From Myxococcales bacterium (lineage in GTDB: Bacteria > Myxococcota > Polyangia > Fen-1088), in assembly GCA_003159055.1 (NCBI GenBank), contig PMLH01000198.1, positions 1-16,052 of the forward strand: DNA of 16,052 nucleotides. Direction: 5' to 3'. Shown here in pieces: positions 7,473-15,011 of this stretch (positions within the stretch are counted from its first letter, which is position 1; every line of letters starts with the position of its first letter). The position numbers were made by a program, and so were the translations under genes. The notes below the pieces were generated by a model. It had not been told where the DNA came from. It saw only the letters and a list, made by a program, of their open reading frames with translations, and searched no databases.

Positions 7473-10400
7473 GCGCCTCGCCACGCTATCCAAGACCGCC
7501 CGCGCTGGCGCAGCTTGGCCCCGGCCACAATGTCGTGGAGTCGTCGGCCGGTACCGGCAAGACGTTCTTGCTCGAGCACCTGTTCGTCGATTTGATCGTT
7601 TCCCGCGCGGTTCCCATCGACCAGATCCTGGTCGTGACCTTCACCGAAAAGGCCACCGCCGAGCTGGTGCTTCGCCTGCGCAGACTGCTCGGCGAGCTCT
7701 GCGACCTCGACGCCGACCATCCCAAGGCGAAACAGGCGGCGGCGGCCGGACCCGACGAGAGTTGGCTCATCGACGCGGCGGCGAAGGAGCGCCTTGGGCA
7801 GGCTCTGCTGTCGTTTGACCGGGCTAGCATTTCTACGATTCACGGCTTCTGCCAGCGCATCCTGCGCGAACACTCCTTCGTGCAGGGGCGGTTGTTCGAC
7901 GAAGGGTTGGTCGCCGAAGAAGTTGTCATCCGAAACGCATTCCGCGAGCTCCTTCGCACGCACGCTGGCGGATCCGGAGCGCTGGCGCGGGTTCTTCGTG
8001 TGTGGCTCGATGGTGGAAACACGATCGCAGAGCTCGAGAAGCTGCTGTGCGAGTGCGCGGGCAAGGACGCCCGCGAGATTCGGCCTGCGTTCGACGAGGA
8101 GCGACTGGCGAGAGCCGTGCGCGCGTTGCCGCTGGCAACCGCGGATGAAGTGGCATTGACCAGCCGACTCAAGCAGCAGAAGCTGCGTGCGAACACCATC
8201 GGTGCGTGCGTCGAACGGCTCGCGTGGCTTGCCCAAACGATCGCGGCCAACCAGAGCGACCCCATCGGTCTTCTTGGCGCCGAGAAGGATGGGGAGGATC
8301 TGGCGAAAGTGCTCACCTTTGTCGAGGAACGGCTAGCGAAGGCCGCAGCGGATGCCACGCTGGCCAACCTCACGCGAGCGATCGCCGCGCTGCACGCCGC
8401 CACGATACCGCTGGAAGCCGTCATGGCGCAGACCTGGTTGCCGCTGATTCGCCAGCGAGCGGCGGCGAACAAGCGGCGGACCGGCAACTTCGATTTCGCC
8501 GACATGCTGGACCTCGTGAGTCGTGCGCTCGCCGACGACAGCCCGATCCGCGAAGCCTTGCTGCAGGCGCTGCGCCGACGCTACCGCTTCGCTCTCATCG
8601 ACGAGTTCCAAGACACCGACGAAACCCAGTGGTCGATCTTTCGCCGGATCTTTGTCGAAAGTCCCGACGGGCACGCGCTGACCGTGATTGGCGATCCCAA
8701 GCAGGCCATCTACGGTTTCCGCGGTGCGAACGTGCTGGCCTATCTGGAGGCGCGCCAGGCGTTGTGCGCGGCGAATGCCGGCCGCATCGAGCTCAATCGG
8801 AATTTTCGGTCGACCGCGGATCTCATTTCTGCGCAGAACCTCCTGTTTGCGCAAGAGGCCGGGTTCTTCCGGCCCGAAAGCGGAATCCGCTACGACAGGC
8901 CGGTGAGCTGCGGCTCGCCCGAACGCGTGCTCGACGCTCCCACTCCCGCGGTGGCAGCGCCGGTGGTTGTGTTGGGGCTGCTCTCCACCCAGCAAAAATC
9001 CCTGCGGACGCCTGAAGCACAGGCAGCGCTGCAGGCCACCATCGTCACCGAGTTGCGCGCACTGGTCGGCCCTTCCTGCGGCCTACGCCTGCGTGGCCGC
9101 CCCGATGGACCGGCGATTCGCCCGCGCGACATCTTTGTCCTGACCTTCACCAATGCCGAGAGCAGGGCGATCGGCAAGGCCCTGGGCCGCGCCGGTATTC
9201 CCTTCGCTTTCTACAGGGGCGGCAAGCTGTTCGAATCGCCCGAGGCTGAGGAGATTCTGTGGGTCTTGCGTGCGATTGCCAGGCCCGAGGATCGCGGCCT
9301 TTGCGCACGTGCCTTCTTGACCAGGTTCTTCGACTTGGACCTAGCGGAGACCGCCGCATGCATCGACGCGAAGACTTCGAGTGAGCCCACCCTTCGACTG
9401 CACGGCTGGGCCGCGCTGGCGCGGAAAGGCGACCTTCCGAGTCTGTTTGCATCGTTGCTCGACGACAGCGGTATTCTCCGCCGCGAAATCTTTGCCAACG
9501 CGGGCGAACGCGCGCTGACCAACACCATGCACGTGCTCGAGGTCCTGCAGGCCGAATGGGCGCGCCGGCACGCGACGCTGCCCGAGCTGGTCGAGCTGCT
9601 TTCCGCGTACATCCGCGGCACCCAAGCGCTGCCCGGCCGCGAGAGCGACGTGCAGCGCCTGGAGACGGAAAAGGACGCGGTCCAGATCCTCACCGTGCAC
9701 ACGGCGAAAGGGCTGGAAGCCGACGTGGTCTTCCTGTACGGCGGAACCGGCGAGGCAGGGCACCAGCCCAGTCGCGCATTCCAGCAACAAGGCGTGCGCG
9801 TGCTGTACGTCGGCACGCCGGATCCCGCGACCAAGCGCGCTTCCGACGACGACAAGACCGACGAGCGCAGCCGGCTTCTCTACGTCGCCTTCACCCGTGC
9901 GCGCTACCGTCTGTACGTGCCCCATTACCCCGCAACGTTCGGTCGATTATCCGGTCCCTACGGGCAAGCCAATCGGCATATCGAGCGAATCTTGGGGGCC
10001 GACCTCGGCAAGCCGAGTCCCCTGTTTGCCGTGCGAACCATCGACTGCTCGGCAAGGCTGTCGATCGATACCACTGCAACGGAGGCGACCGTTTCGAAAC
10101 CCATTCCGGTCGAGCTGCTCGACACGCCGACCGAACCCGCCGATCTCGCGCCCATCAGAAACCAGCGCAGCGGCTTTCTCGTGACCTCCTACTCCGCAGT
10201 CAAGCGTGCACACGGCGGTGCGGCGCCGAGACCTCACGGTGACGGCGATCTTGCGGCCGATTTGGGATCTCCGCGACGAGCGCAGGGCGCAGACGAGCTG
10301 CCGGGGGGCGCAAAGGCCGGTATTTTCCTGCACGAAATCCTGGCTGCGGTCTCCCTGCCCGAGCTTGGGCGCGGGCCGGCGTGGTCAGACTGGTTCGCAA

Positions 10401-11014
10401 GCCCGGGCGTAGCGCCGCTGCTGCAAAGGCTCGCCCTTCGCCACGGCCGTGCGCCTGGCGAGATCGAGCCGTCTGCTCGCCTGGTCCATTTGGCCTACAC
10501 CGGCAAGGTTCGCCTCGGCCAGGTTGTCATCGAAGGCCTGGCCAAGGCCAAGCCATCTCTGCGCGAGATGGAATTCCATTTCCCCATTCCTGCCCTCGCA
10601 CACCCGCTGTTGTCGCAGCCGCCGCACGCCCCCGGCTTGCCGCCGTGGAGGATCGAGCGTGGCGTGGTGAAGGGCTTCGTCGACTTCATGTTCGAGCATG
10701 GCGGCCGGATCTACGTTTGCGATTGGAAGAGTGACATCTTGCCGGGCTACACCGACGACGTCCTCGGCCCACACTGCAAAGACAGCTACCAGATTCAGGC
10801 CCGCATCTACACCGTGGCAACGCTACGCCTGTGCGGGATCGCAAGCGCATCGGACTTCGAGCGTCGCTTTGGCGGGATGTTCTTCTGTTTCCTGCGCGGG
10901 CTCGATGCAAATGCGGACAGCGCGGGGATCCATTGCCTTCGCCCCGACTGGGCCGAGGTGCTTTCCTGGGAGCAAGAGATGCTGGACCCACACTTCTGGG
11001 GTGCGGCGACATGA
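7469..11014 (+). CDS. recB: RecBCD enzyme subunit RecB (3'-5' helicase and nuclease, exodeoxyribonuclease V beta)
   Basis: RecB is the slower motor and the only nuclease of RecBCD, and in E. coli it loads RecA. The 1181-residue length matches E. coli RecB (1180). Superfamily 1 helicase motifs appear in order: Walker A SSAGTGKT (Lys31), Walker B LIDEFQDTDETQ (Asp378-Glu379), VIGDPKQAIYGFRGAN, LNRNFRSTADLI, ILTVHTAKGLEADVVFLYG and LLYVAFTRARYRLYV. The C-terminal nuclease domain is complete: His955 (GIFLHEIL), Asp1072 (GFVDFMFE), Asp1085 and Lys1087 (VCDWKSDIL), and the YQIQARIYTVA segment. These correspond to E. coli His956, Asp1067, Asp1080 and Lys1082, so the enzyme should be active. The start is set by the ATGA overlap with recC; its end overlaps recD in the same way. 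Confidence 0.97.
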   Translation: MSASPRYPRPPALAQLGPGHNVVESSAGTGKTFLLEHLFVDLIVSRAVPIDQILVVTFTEKATAELVLRLRRLLGELCDLDADHPKAKQAAAAGPDESWLIDAAAKERLGQALLSFDRASISTIHGFCQRILREHSFVQGRLFDEGLVAEEVVIRNAFRELLRTHAGGSGALARVLRVWLDGGNTIAELEKLLCECAGKDAREIRPAFDEERLARAVRALPLATADEVALTSRLKQQKLRANTIGACVERLAWLAQTIAANQSDPIGLLGAEKDGEDLAKVLTFVEERLAKAAADATLANLTRAIAALHAATIPLEAVMAQTWLPLIRQRAAANKRRTGNFDFADMLDLVSRALADDSPIREALLQALRRRYRFALIDEFQDTDETQWSIFRRIFVESPDGHALTVIGDPKQAIYGFRGANVLAYLEARQALCAANAGRIELNRNFRSTADLISAQNLLFAQEAGFFRPESGIRYDRPVSCGSPERVLDAPTPAVAAPVVVLGLLSTQQKSLRTPEAQAALQATIVTELRALVGPSCGLRLRGRPDGPAIRPRDIFVLTFTNAESRAIGKALGRAGIPFAFYRGGKLFESPEAEEILWVLRAIARPEDRGLCARAFLTRFFDLDLAETAACIDAKTSSEPTLRLHGWAALARKGDLPSLFASLLDDSGILRREIFANAGERALTNTMHVLEVLQAEWARRHATLPELVELLSAYIRGTQALPGRESDVQRLETEKDAVQILTVHTAKGLEADVVFLYGGTGEAGHQPSRAFQQQGVRVLYVGTPDPATKRASDDDKTDERSRLLYVAFTRARYRLYVPHYPATFGRLSGPYGQANRHIERILGADLGKPSPLFAVRTIDCSARLSIDTTATEATVSKPIPVELLDTPTEPADLAPIRNQRSGFLVTSYSAVKRAHGGAAPRPHGDGDLAADLGSPRRAQGADELPGGAKAGIFLHEILAAVSLPELGRGPAWSDWFASPGVAPLLQRLALRHGRAPGEIEPSARLVHLAYTGKVRLGQVVIEGLAKAKPSLREMEFHFPIPALAHPLLSQPPHAPGLPPWRIERGVVKGFVDFMFEHGGRIYVCDWKSDILPGYTDDVLGPHCKDSYQIQARIYTVATLRLCGIASASDFERRFGGMFFCFLRGLDANADSAGIHCLRPDWAEVLSWEQEMLDPHFWGAAT

Positions 11015-12858
11015 AGGCAGTCCAAGGTTTCCTGATCCCGACCGGCACCGCGCAGGCACGCGTACGACCAGCGTCCGCCTATCCGCCGGAGCTTCTCGAT
11101 CTCATGCGCGGCAGCGACCTCGACGAAACCCGCGCCTACCTCGCGTGGCAGACCGGCGAGATGGCACAGGGCCTCGGGCCGACCCAGCGTGCCGCCTTCG
11201 TGGTGCTGTGCGGGCGGTTGCTGGTGGCCGAAGCACAGGGAAGCACACGACTCGCGCTCGACGACAAGGACCGTGCGCTCTTGGCTCGCGTGCCCGAGTT
11301 GGTCGGCCAGGCGCAGGGAAACACCCCCCTGGTGGTCGACCATGACCATCTCTACACCCGCCGCTCGCACGCCTGCGAGGCCCGCGTGGTCGCGGCGCTG
11401 GCTGGTCGACTGGTCAAGCTCGGGCCTTTTTCGCCGCTCGCGGTCGCGCAGGTTTTGCAGGCAGTCGAGGAGGGCGCAACGCCCGCTCCCAGCGCTGAGC
11501 AAAAGGCGGCGGTCGCGCAGGCGCTCGCACGTCCGGTCGGCATCATCTCCGGCGGACCAGGGACCGGAAAGACCACCACCGCGCTCACCCTCGTGCGCTG
11601 CCTGGTTCGGCTGGGAGTCGCGGCCGATCGCATCGCCCTTTGCGCGCCAACCGGCAAAGCTGCCAGCCGCATGGAGGACGATATCCGCCGTCGCCTGGCG
11701 GCCCTCGACAATCCCGATCCTGCCGACCGCGCGCTCTTGCGTGAATGCCCGAAAGCGCAGACCGTGCACCGCTTGCTCGGCGCGAGGGGCGATCTTCATT
11801 CCGTCCTGCCCACGACCCATGAGCCGCTGCCTTTCCGCGCGGTGATCGTCGACGAATCGTCCATGGTCGATCTCGTGCTCATGGATCGCTTGCTCGCCGC
11901 TCTACCCGACGACGCCGCGCTGATTCTCCTCGGTGATTCGGATCAATTGCCGTCGGTGTCGGCGGGCTCGGTATTTCGCGATCTCGGTGCGTACGCCACG
12001 CGTTTGCAACGCGGATTCCGCACCGACACCTCGCAAGCGGCGGGTCAGCAGCTTGCCACCTTCGCGCTCGCGGTCCGCGCGGGCGAGTCCGCCAGGGCGG
12101 CAGAGCTGTGTAGCCCTCGCCGCGATCCGCGCGAGCTCTGCTACGAAGGCATCGAGCAGGTCGCCCGCGAGAGCCGCGCCGAGCTCCTGCGCCAGTACCG
12201 CCAGCGCCATTTTGGGAGCCACGAGGCCGCCGCGCTGGCCCGACACGTCTACAGCCTGCGCGAAGGAACTTTCGAGCCCGATGAAGCTGCGCGTTTGGAT
12301 GCGCTGGCAGCGCGCCTTGGACGTTCCCGCATTCTGACGGTGACGCGCGAGCGCGCCACCGGTTCCAACCAGACCAACGCGTTCTTGCACGAGCTGCACG
12401 GTGGAGGCGGCGGTTTCTTGCCTGGCGAGCCAGTGCTGATGTTGCGCAACGACTATCAACGCGAGCTCTGGAACGGCGACCAGGGCATGGCGATTCTGTT
12501 GCGTAGGCCCGGCCGACAAACCACCGTGGCCGTCGCCTTTCGTTGCCGTACGGGCTGGCTGGCGGTCGATCCCGAGCCGATGGGCAGCGCCCTCAATCAC
12601 GGGTACGCGCTGACGGTGCACAAGGCGCAGGGCTCGGAATTCGATGAGGTTTTGCTTCTGCTTCCGGACTCTGCCTGTCCGATTTTCACGAGAGAACTGC
12701 TGTACACAGCGATCTCCCGCGCACGGCGCAGCGTCGTGCTGTGCGGCCCGCCCGACATGGTGAACCTGGCGATAGCGACAGTGGAAATCCGCGATTCCGG
12801 CGTGGCTACGCGGCTGGCTTCGCGCGTGCGGAGCCTGCCGGCTCAGCCGGCAGCGTAG
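11011..12858 (+). CDS. recD: RecBCD enzyme subunit RecD (5'-3' helicase, exodeoxyribonuclease V alpha)
   Basis: RecD is the fast 5'-3' motor of RecBCD and controls its nuclease activity. The 615 residues compare with 608 in E. coli. Visible motifs are Walker A GGPGTGKTTT (Lys187), LCAPTGKAASRM, the TVHRLLG segment, Walker B VIVDESSMVD (Asp281-Glu282), LLGDSDQLPSVSAGSVFRDL, LTVHKAQGSEFDEVLLLLP (near residue 536) and LLYTAISRARRSVVLCG. The N-terminal 150 residues are the RecB-binding part typical of RecD; the protein is not the longer free-standing RecD2 form. The ATG at 11011 overlaps the recB stop (ATGA). The recC-recB-recD order without an intervening gene differs from E. coli, where ptrA lies between recC and recB. 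Confidence 0.96.
   Translation: MKAVQGFLIPTGTAQARVRPASAYPPELLDLMRGSDLDETRAYLAWQTGEMAQGLGPTQRAAFVVLCGRLLVAEAQGSTRLALDDKDRALLARVPELVGQAQGNTPLVVDHDHLYTRRSHACEARVVAALAGRLVKLGPFSPLAVAQVLQAVEEGATPAPSAEQKAAVAQALARPVGIISGGPGTGKTTTALTLVRCLVRLGVAADRIALCAPTGKAASRMEDDIRRRLAALDNPDPADRALLRECPKAQTVHRLLGARGDLHSVLPTTHEPLPFRAVIVDESSMVDLVLMDRLLAALPDDAALILLGDSDQLPSVSAGSVFRDLGAYATRLQRGFRTDTSQAAGQQLATFALAVRAGESARAAELCSPRRDPRELCYEGIEQVARESRAELLRQYRQRHFGSHEAAALARHVYSLREGTFEPDEAARLDALAARLGRSRILTVTRERATGSNQTNAFLHELHGGGGGFLPGEPVLMLRNDYQRELWNGDQGMAILLRRPGRQTTVAVAFRCRTGWLAVDPEPMGSALNHGYALTVHKAQGSEFDEVLLLLPDSACPIFTRELLYTAISRARRSVVLCGPPDMVNLAIATVEIRDSGVATRLASRVRSLPAQPAA
12835..12853 (+). terminator. GC-rich hairpin at the 3' end of recD
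   Basis: CTGCCGGC and GCCGGCAG form an 8-bp perfect stem with a TCA loop, ending 2 bases before the recD stop codon. No run of T follows, so it is not a classical intrinsic terminator. It could act in Rho-dependent ending, as a pause site or as a block to 3' exonucleases. Confidence 0.35.
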
Positions 12859-13045
12859 CGTCGCGCGCGGCCTCGCGAGGCGAGGTGGCAGGGGACGGGT
12901 GGGAGGTGCCGCGGGTTTGGAAACCCTCCCAGGGTTTCCATCACAACCATTCTGTGACCTCGATTACCTAGGGTTTCCCTGCTGGGATGACTTCTCCGGA
13001 TGGGCGTGGCATCGTGGAGTGACCGGTTCGCGCAGAGCACCTTCC
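12859..13045. promoter_or_regulatory. Repeat-rich gap between recD and the vWA-like lipoprotein gene
   Basis: These 187 bases hold no gene. They contain a perfect 10-base palindrome CCTCGCGAGG (12871-12880), the inverted pair at 12919-12939, a further AGGGTTTCC copy at 12970-12978, and a weak -10-like TAGGGT at 12969-12974 with no good -35. No strong ribosome site precedes the ATG at 13046. The region probably carries both the end signals of recCBD and the control sites of the next gene. Confidence 0.45.
12913..12978. repeat. Three copies of AGGGTTTCC with two mutually exclusive hairpins
   Basis: GGAAACCCT (12919-12927) and AGGGTTTCC (12931-12939) form a perfect 9-bp inverted pair around a CCC spacer. 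The same 9-mer AGGGTTTCC recurs exactly at 12970-12978 in direct orientation. The AAACCC at 12921-12926 can also pair with GGGTTT at 12913-12918 across GG, so the upstream and downstream pairings compete. No T-run follows. The block could be an operator array, an attenuator-like switch or a weak terminator of recCBD. Confidence 0.55.
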
Positions 13046-14242
13046 ATGAAGCCCGCATACCCAACCCACGCTTGTTTGCGCCTGACTCTGGCGCTATTCG
13101 GCGTGGTTGGGTTTGGCGCCTGTGGCGGAAGCTCCGAATCCGCTTCCAACTACAAATCGACCGCGGATGCCGCGATCCCGAAAGCCAGCGACGCGGCGAT
13201 CGCGATCGCCATCAAGGTGGACGCGTCCGCCGCGCCCAAGGCAGACGCGGGAACGTTCCTCCTATCCATCGACGGCGGTGAGCAGGCGGTCGACCCGCCG
13301 CCCGTCGCGGACTGCATTGCGACCGGTTCAACGCTCTTGCCAAGGCCGCCCGAAGCCCTTCTGGTCCAGGATCGCTCCGTCGCAATGGCCGAGGCGGTCG
13401 CTTCTGGGTCCAGTAGATGGGCGGCCAGCACCGACGCGATCGCGGCTGCGACCGCGTCGGGCACCGTTGCGTGGGGCCTGATGTTGTTTCCGAAGCCCGG
13501 CGCCGACAGCGATTGCTGTCAGATGCCGTCAAGCGACCTCGCGCCAGAGGTCGAGGTCGCCCCGAGCGTCGCGTCTTCAGCGTCCCTCAGCGCGACCCTG
13601 GCGCAAACCGCTGCCACCGGCAACGGCCGTCCGCTGGCACGGGCGATCGTGCAGGCTGGCAACTACCTCTCCGCGCGTACGTCCACCACCACCAAGTATC
13701 TCGTGCTGGTCGTGGGCGGAGACCCGACCTGTTCGAGCGACGGCCTTTGCTCGGGCGCGAGCACCTCGGACGACGCGCGCACCAAGGATGCGGTTACGAA
13801 TGTCGCAAGTTTGCTCGGCATTCCCGTCGCGGTCGCCGCGGTTGGGCTGGCCACAGCGGCCAATTCGCTCCAGCCAGGCCAGACGCAACAATTCTTCGGC
13901 GACTTGGCCAAGCTCGGCGGGATGGCGAACACAGCACCCGGCCAGCCGGCCTACTACTCGGCCAGCAACTCGGACGAATTGGGGGCCGCGCTGGCTGCCA
14001 TCGCATCGCAAATGAGAAGCTGCAGCTTCGCGCTCGCAAATCCGGTGATTTGGCGCTCCGATGCGGAAGTCACGATTTCCGGCGTGCGCATTGCTCAGGA
14101 CCCCTCCCATCAGGACGGCTGGGACTTTGCCGACAATGGCACGTCCATCGTGCTTTTCGGGAAAGCTTGCGCCAGCGTACGCACCGCGTCTGTACCGCTT
14201 TCGATCCAATTCACGACGTCATGTCCTAATGCCGTCTACTAG
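13046..14242 (+). CDS. vWA-like secreted lipoprotein with degenerate metal site
   Basis: This 398-residue protein starts with a signal peptide and lipobox-like GFGAC (Cys26, then GGSSESAS), so it is probably anchored to a membrane outside the cytoplasm. The ATG at 13046 puts the signal peptide first; earlier in-frame codons would add an unrelated 49-residue leader. An Ala/Asp-rich linker (about 30-65) precedes a von Willebrand A-like fold (about 95-340). Landmarks of the family of myxobacterial vWA lipoproteins are VAWGLMLFPKPG, YLVLVVGGDPTC, and a C-terminal part CSFALANP...DGWDF...SIVLFGKAC...CP. The MIDAS metal site is broken: DxSxS reads DRSVA (Asp109, Ser111, Ala113), the TP motif reads GRP (Arg195), and the TDG motif reads VGG (Gly224). 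The fold may serve as a metal-independent binding protein. The function is unknown. Confidence 0.8.
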   Translation: MKPAYPTHACLRLTLALFGVVGFGACGGSSESASNYKSTADAAIPKASDAAIAIAIKVDASAAPKADAGTFLLSIDGGEQAVDPPPVADCIATGSTLLPRPPEALLVQDRSVAMAEAVASGSSRWAASTDAIAAATASGTVAWGLMLFPKPGADSDCCQMPSSDLAPEVEVAPSVASSASLSATLAQTAATGNGRPLARAIVQAGNYLSARTSTTTKYLVLVVGGDPTCSSDGLCSGASTSDDARTKDAVTNVASLLGIPVAVAAVGLATAANSLQPGQTQQFFGDLAKLGGMANTAPGQPAYYSASNSDELGAALAAIASQMRSCSFALANPVIWRSDAEVTISGVRIAQDPSHQDGWDFADNGTSIVLFGKACASVRTASVPLSIQFTTSCPNAVY

Positions 14243-14258
14243 CAACCGCAGGATCCCG

Positions 14259-14274
14259 TTGGCCATTTGGCCAA
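14259..14274. repeat. Palindrome TTGGCCA-TT-TGGCCAA ahead of a promoter (operator candidate)
   Basis: Two perfect 7-base arms with a 2-base spacer lie 4 bases upstream of the -35 box of the next gene and 16 bases after the stop of the vWA-like gene. Related TTGGCC and TTGGCT half-sites recur at 14284-14289 and 14297-14302, inside the promoter spacer and at its edge. As RNA it could form a 6-bp stem with an ATTT loop, but no T-run follows, so an operator is the better reading. Confidence 0.4.
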
Positions 14275-14278
14275 GCCC

Positions 14279-14307
14279 TTGACTTGGCCGTCAGTCTTGG
14301 CTAACCA
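14279..14307 (+). promoter_or_regulatory. Promoter TTGACT-N17-TAACCA for the 63-residue gene
   Basis: The -35 TTGACT (14279-14284) and -10 TAACCA (14302-14307) are separated by exactly 17 bases. The -10 ends 9 bases before the ATG at 14317, and no ribosome site is present. Transcription would start about 2-4 bases before the ATG, so a leaderless or nearly leaderless message is likely. Confidence 0.55.
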
Positions 14308-14316
14308 CTTCACACC

Positions 14317-14508
14317 ATGAGTCGCGACGAAGAAGTCAAAGACGCGCGCCTGTTCGACCTCCGCACCGTCGAGCGCAACATCAAACGTGGCATCATCACG
14401 CGCAAGGAGTACGAGCGCTTCCTGAAGTCGCTGGGGGATGCCGCCGAGAAGGTCATGCCTTCCGAGACGGAAGCGCCTCCCGCTACGCCCGCCACTCCCC
14501 AGGAATAG
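14317..14508 (+). CDS. Small charged conserved-type protein of unknown function (63 aa)
   Basis: I do not recognise a named family. The first 47 residues are highly charged and predicted helical: DEEVKDARLFDLRTVERNI, then KRGIITRKEYERFLKSLGD. The last 15 are a Pro/Ala/Thr tail (SETEAPPATPATPQE). It has no signal peptide, membrane segment or cysteine pair, so it should be a cytoplasmic protein, perhaps a helix-hairpin binding partner. Support for it being real comes from coherent protein-like sequence, a good promoter close upstream and a compact position between two genes. The DUF1844 gene starts 56 bases downstream with its own promoter. From memory, similar short ERNIK-GLITRK-type proteins occur in myxobacteria, but I could not check this. 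Confidence 0.7.
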   Translation: MSRDEEVKDARLFDLRTVERNIKRGIITRKEYERFLKSLGDAAEKVMPSETEAPPATPATPQE

Positions 14509-14527
14509 CTCCCGACGCACTACCGAG

Positions 14528-14556
14528 TTGAAACCGGGACCGAGCCTGCGTACGCT
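14528..14556 (+). promoter_or_regulatory. Promoter TTGAAA-N17-TACGCT for the DUF1844 gene
   Basis: The -35 TTGAAA (14528-14533) and -10 TACGCT (14551-14556) are 17 bases apart. The -10 ends 8 bases before the ATG at 14565 and no ribosome site lies between them. As with the preceding gene, the transcript should start at or within a few bases of the ATG. Confidence 0.55.
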
Positions 14557-14564
14557 AGCCGGTC

Positions 14565-15011
14565 ATGGCTGACTCTGATCGAAAACCCGGAAGCTTTACG
14601 GTAACGGATCGCCGTGCCTTCGATGCAAGCGGCGAGCGCAAGGAAGACGCACCGGCTGTGGACAAGCCGCCCGCGCAGGCCACAACCGAGGCCGAGGCCG
14701 CAAACGCCAGCGCGCAACGTCGGGCCGAGCGTGAAGCCGCGCGCGCGTTGCCACCCGCAGACTTTGCGACCCTGGTGCTGTCGCTCGGCAGCTCGGCGGT
14801 AGCCTACATGGGCGAGGCGGCGGCGCCCGACGACAAAAAGCCGGCGCGAAACCTGCCGATGGCCAAGCATGCCATCGACCTGCTCTCGGTGCTGCAAGAG
14901 AAGACCAAGGGCAATCTCAGCTCGGAAGAGCAGCAGATTCTCGAAAGTCTGCTGTTCGGTCTGCGGCTTCGCTACGTCGAGACGGTCAAGTCCTCGACCG
15001 CGGGCGGCTGA
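14565..15011 (+). CDS. DUF1844 domain protein
   Basis: This is a 148-residue cytoplasmic protein. Its first 62 residues are charged and probably disordered, opening SFTVTDRRAFDASGE and then an Ala/Glu/Arg-rich stretch. Residues about 64-138 match DUF1844: DFATLVLSLGSSAVAYMGEA, NLPMAKHAIDLLSVLQEKTKG, NLSSEEQQILESLLFGLRLRYVE. The family is widespread in delta-type proteobacteria, Acidobacteria and related groups, and no function is established. No signal peptide or catalytic motif is visible. The gene has its own leaderless-type promoter. Its last 40 bases overlap the 3' end of the convergent membrane-protein gene on the other strand, so the two mRNAs would be complementary there. Confidence 0.92.
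   Translation: MADSDRKPGSFTVTDRRAFDASGERKEDAPAVDKPPAQATTEAEAANASAQRRAEREAARALPPADFATLVLSLGSSAVAYMGEAAAPDDKKPARNLPMAKHAIDLLSVLQEKTKGNLSSEEQQILESLLFGLRLRYVETVKSSTAGG

Noticed and set aside
11220..11227. E. coli Chi octamer GCTGGTGG inside recD (another on the minus strand at 15955-15962)
   Set aside because: Two copies in 16 kb of GC-rich DNA are near chance, and Chi sequences differ between bacterial groups.
13195..13210. Perfect 16-base palindrome built on GCGATCGC within the vWA-like gene
   Set aside because: It arises from alternating Ala-Ile codons in a low-complexity linker, so a coding explanation is enough.
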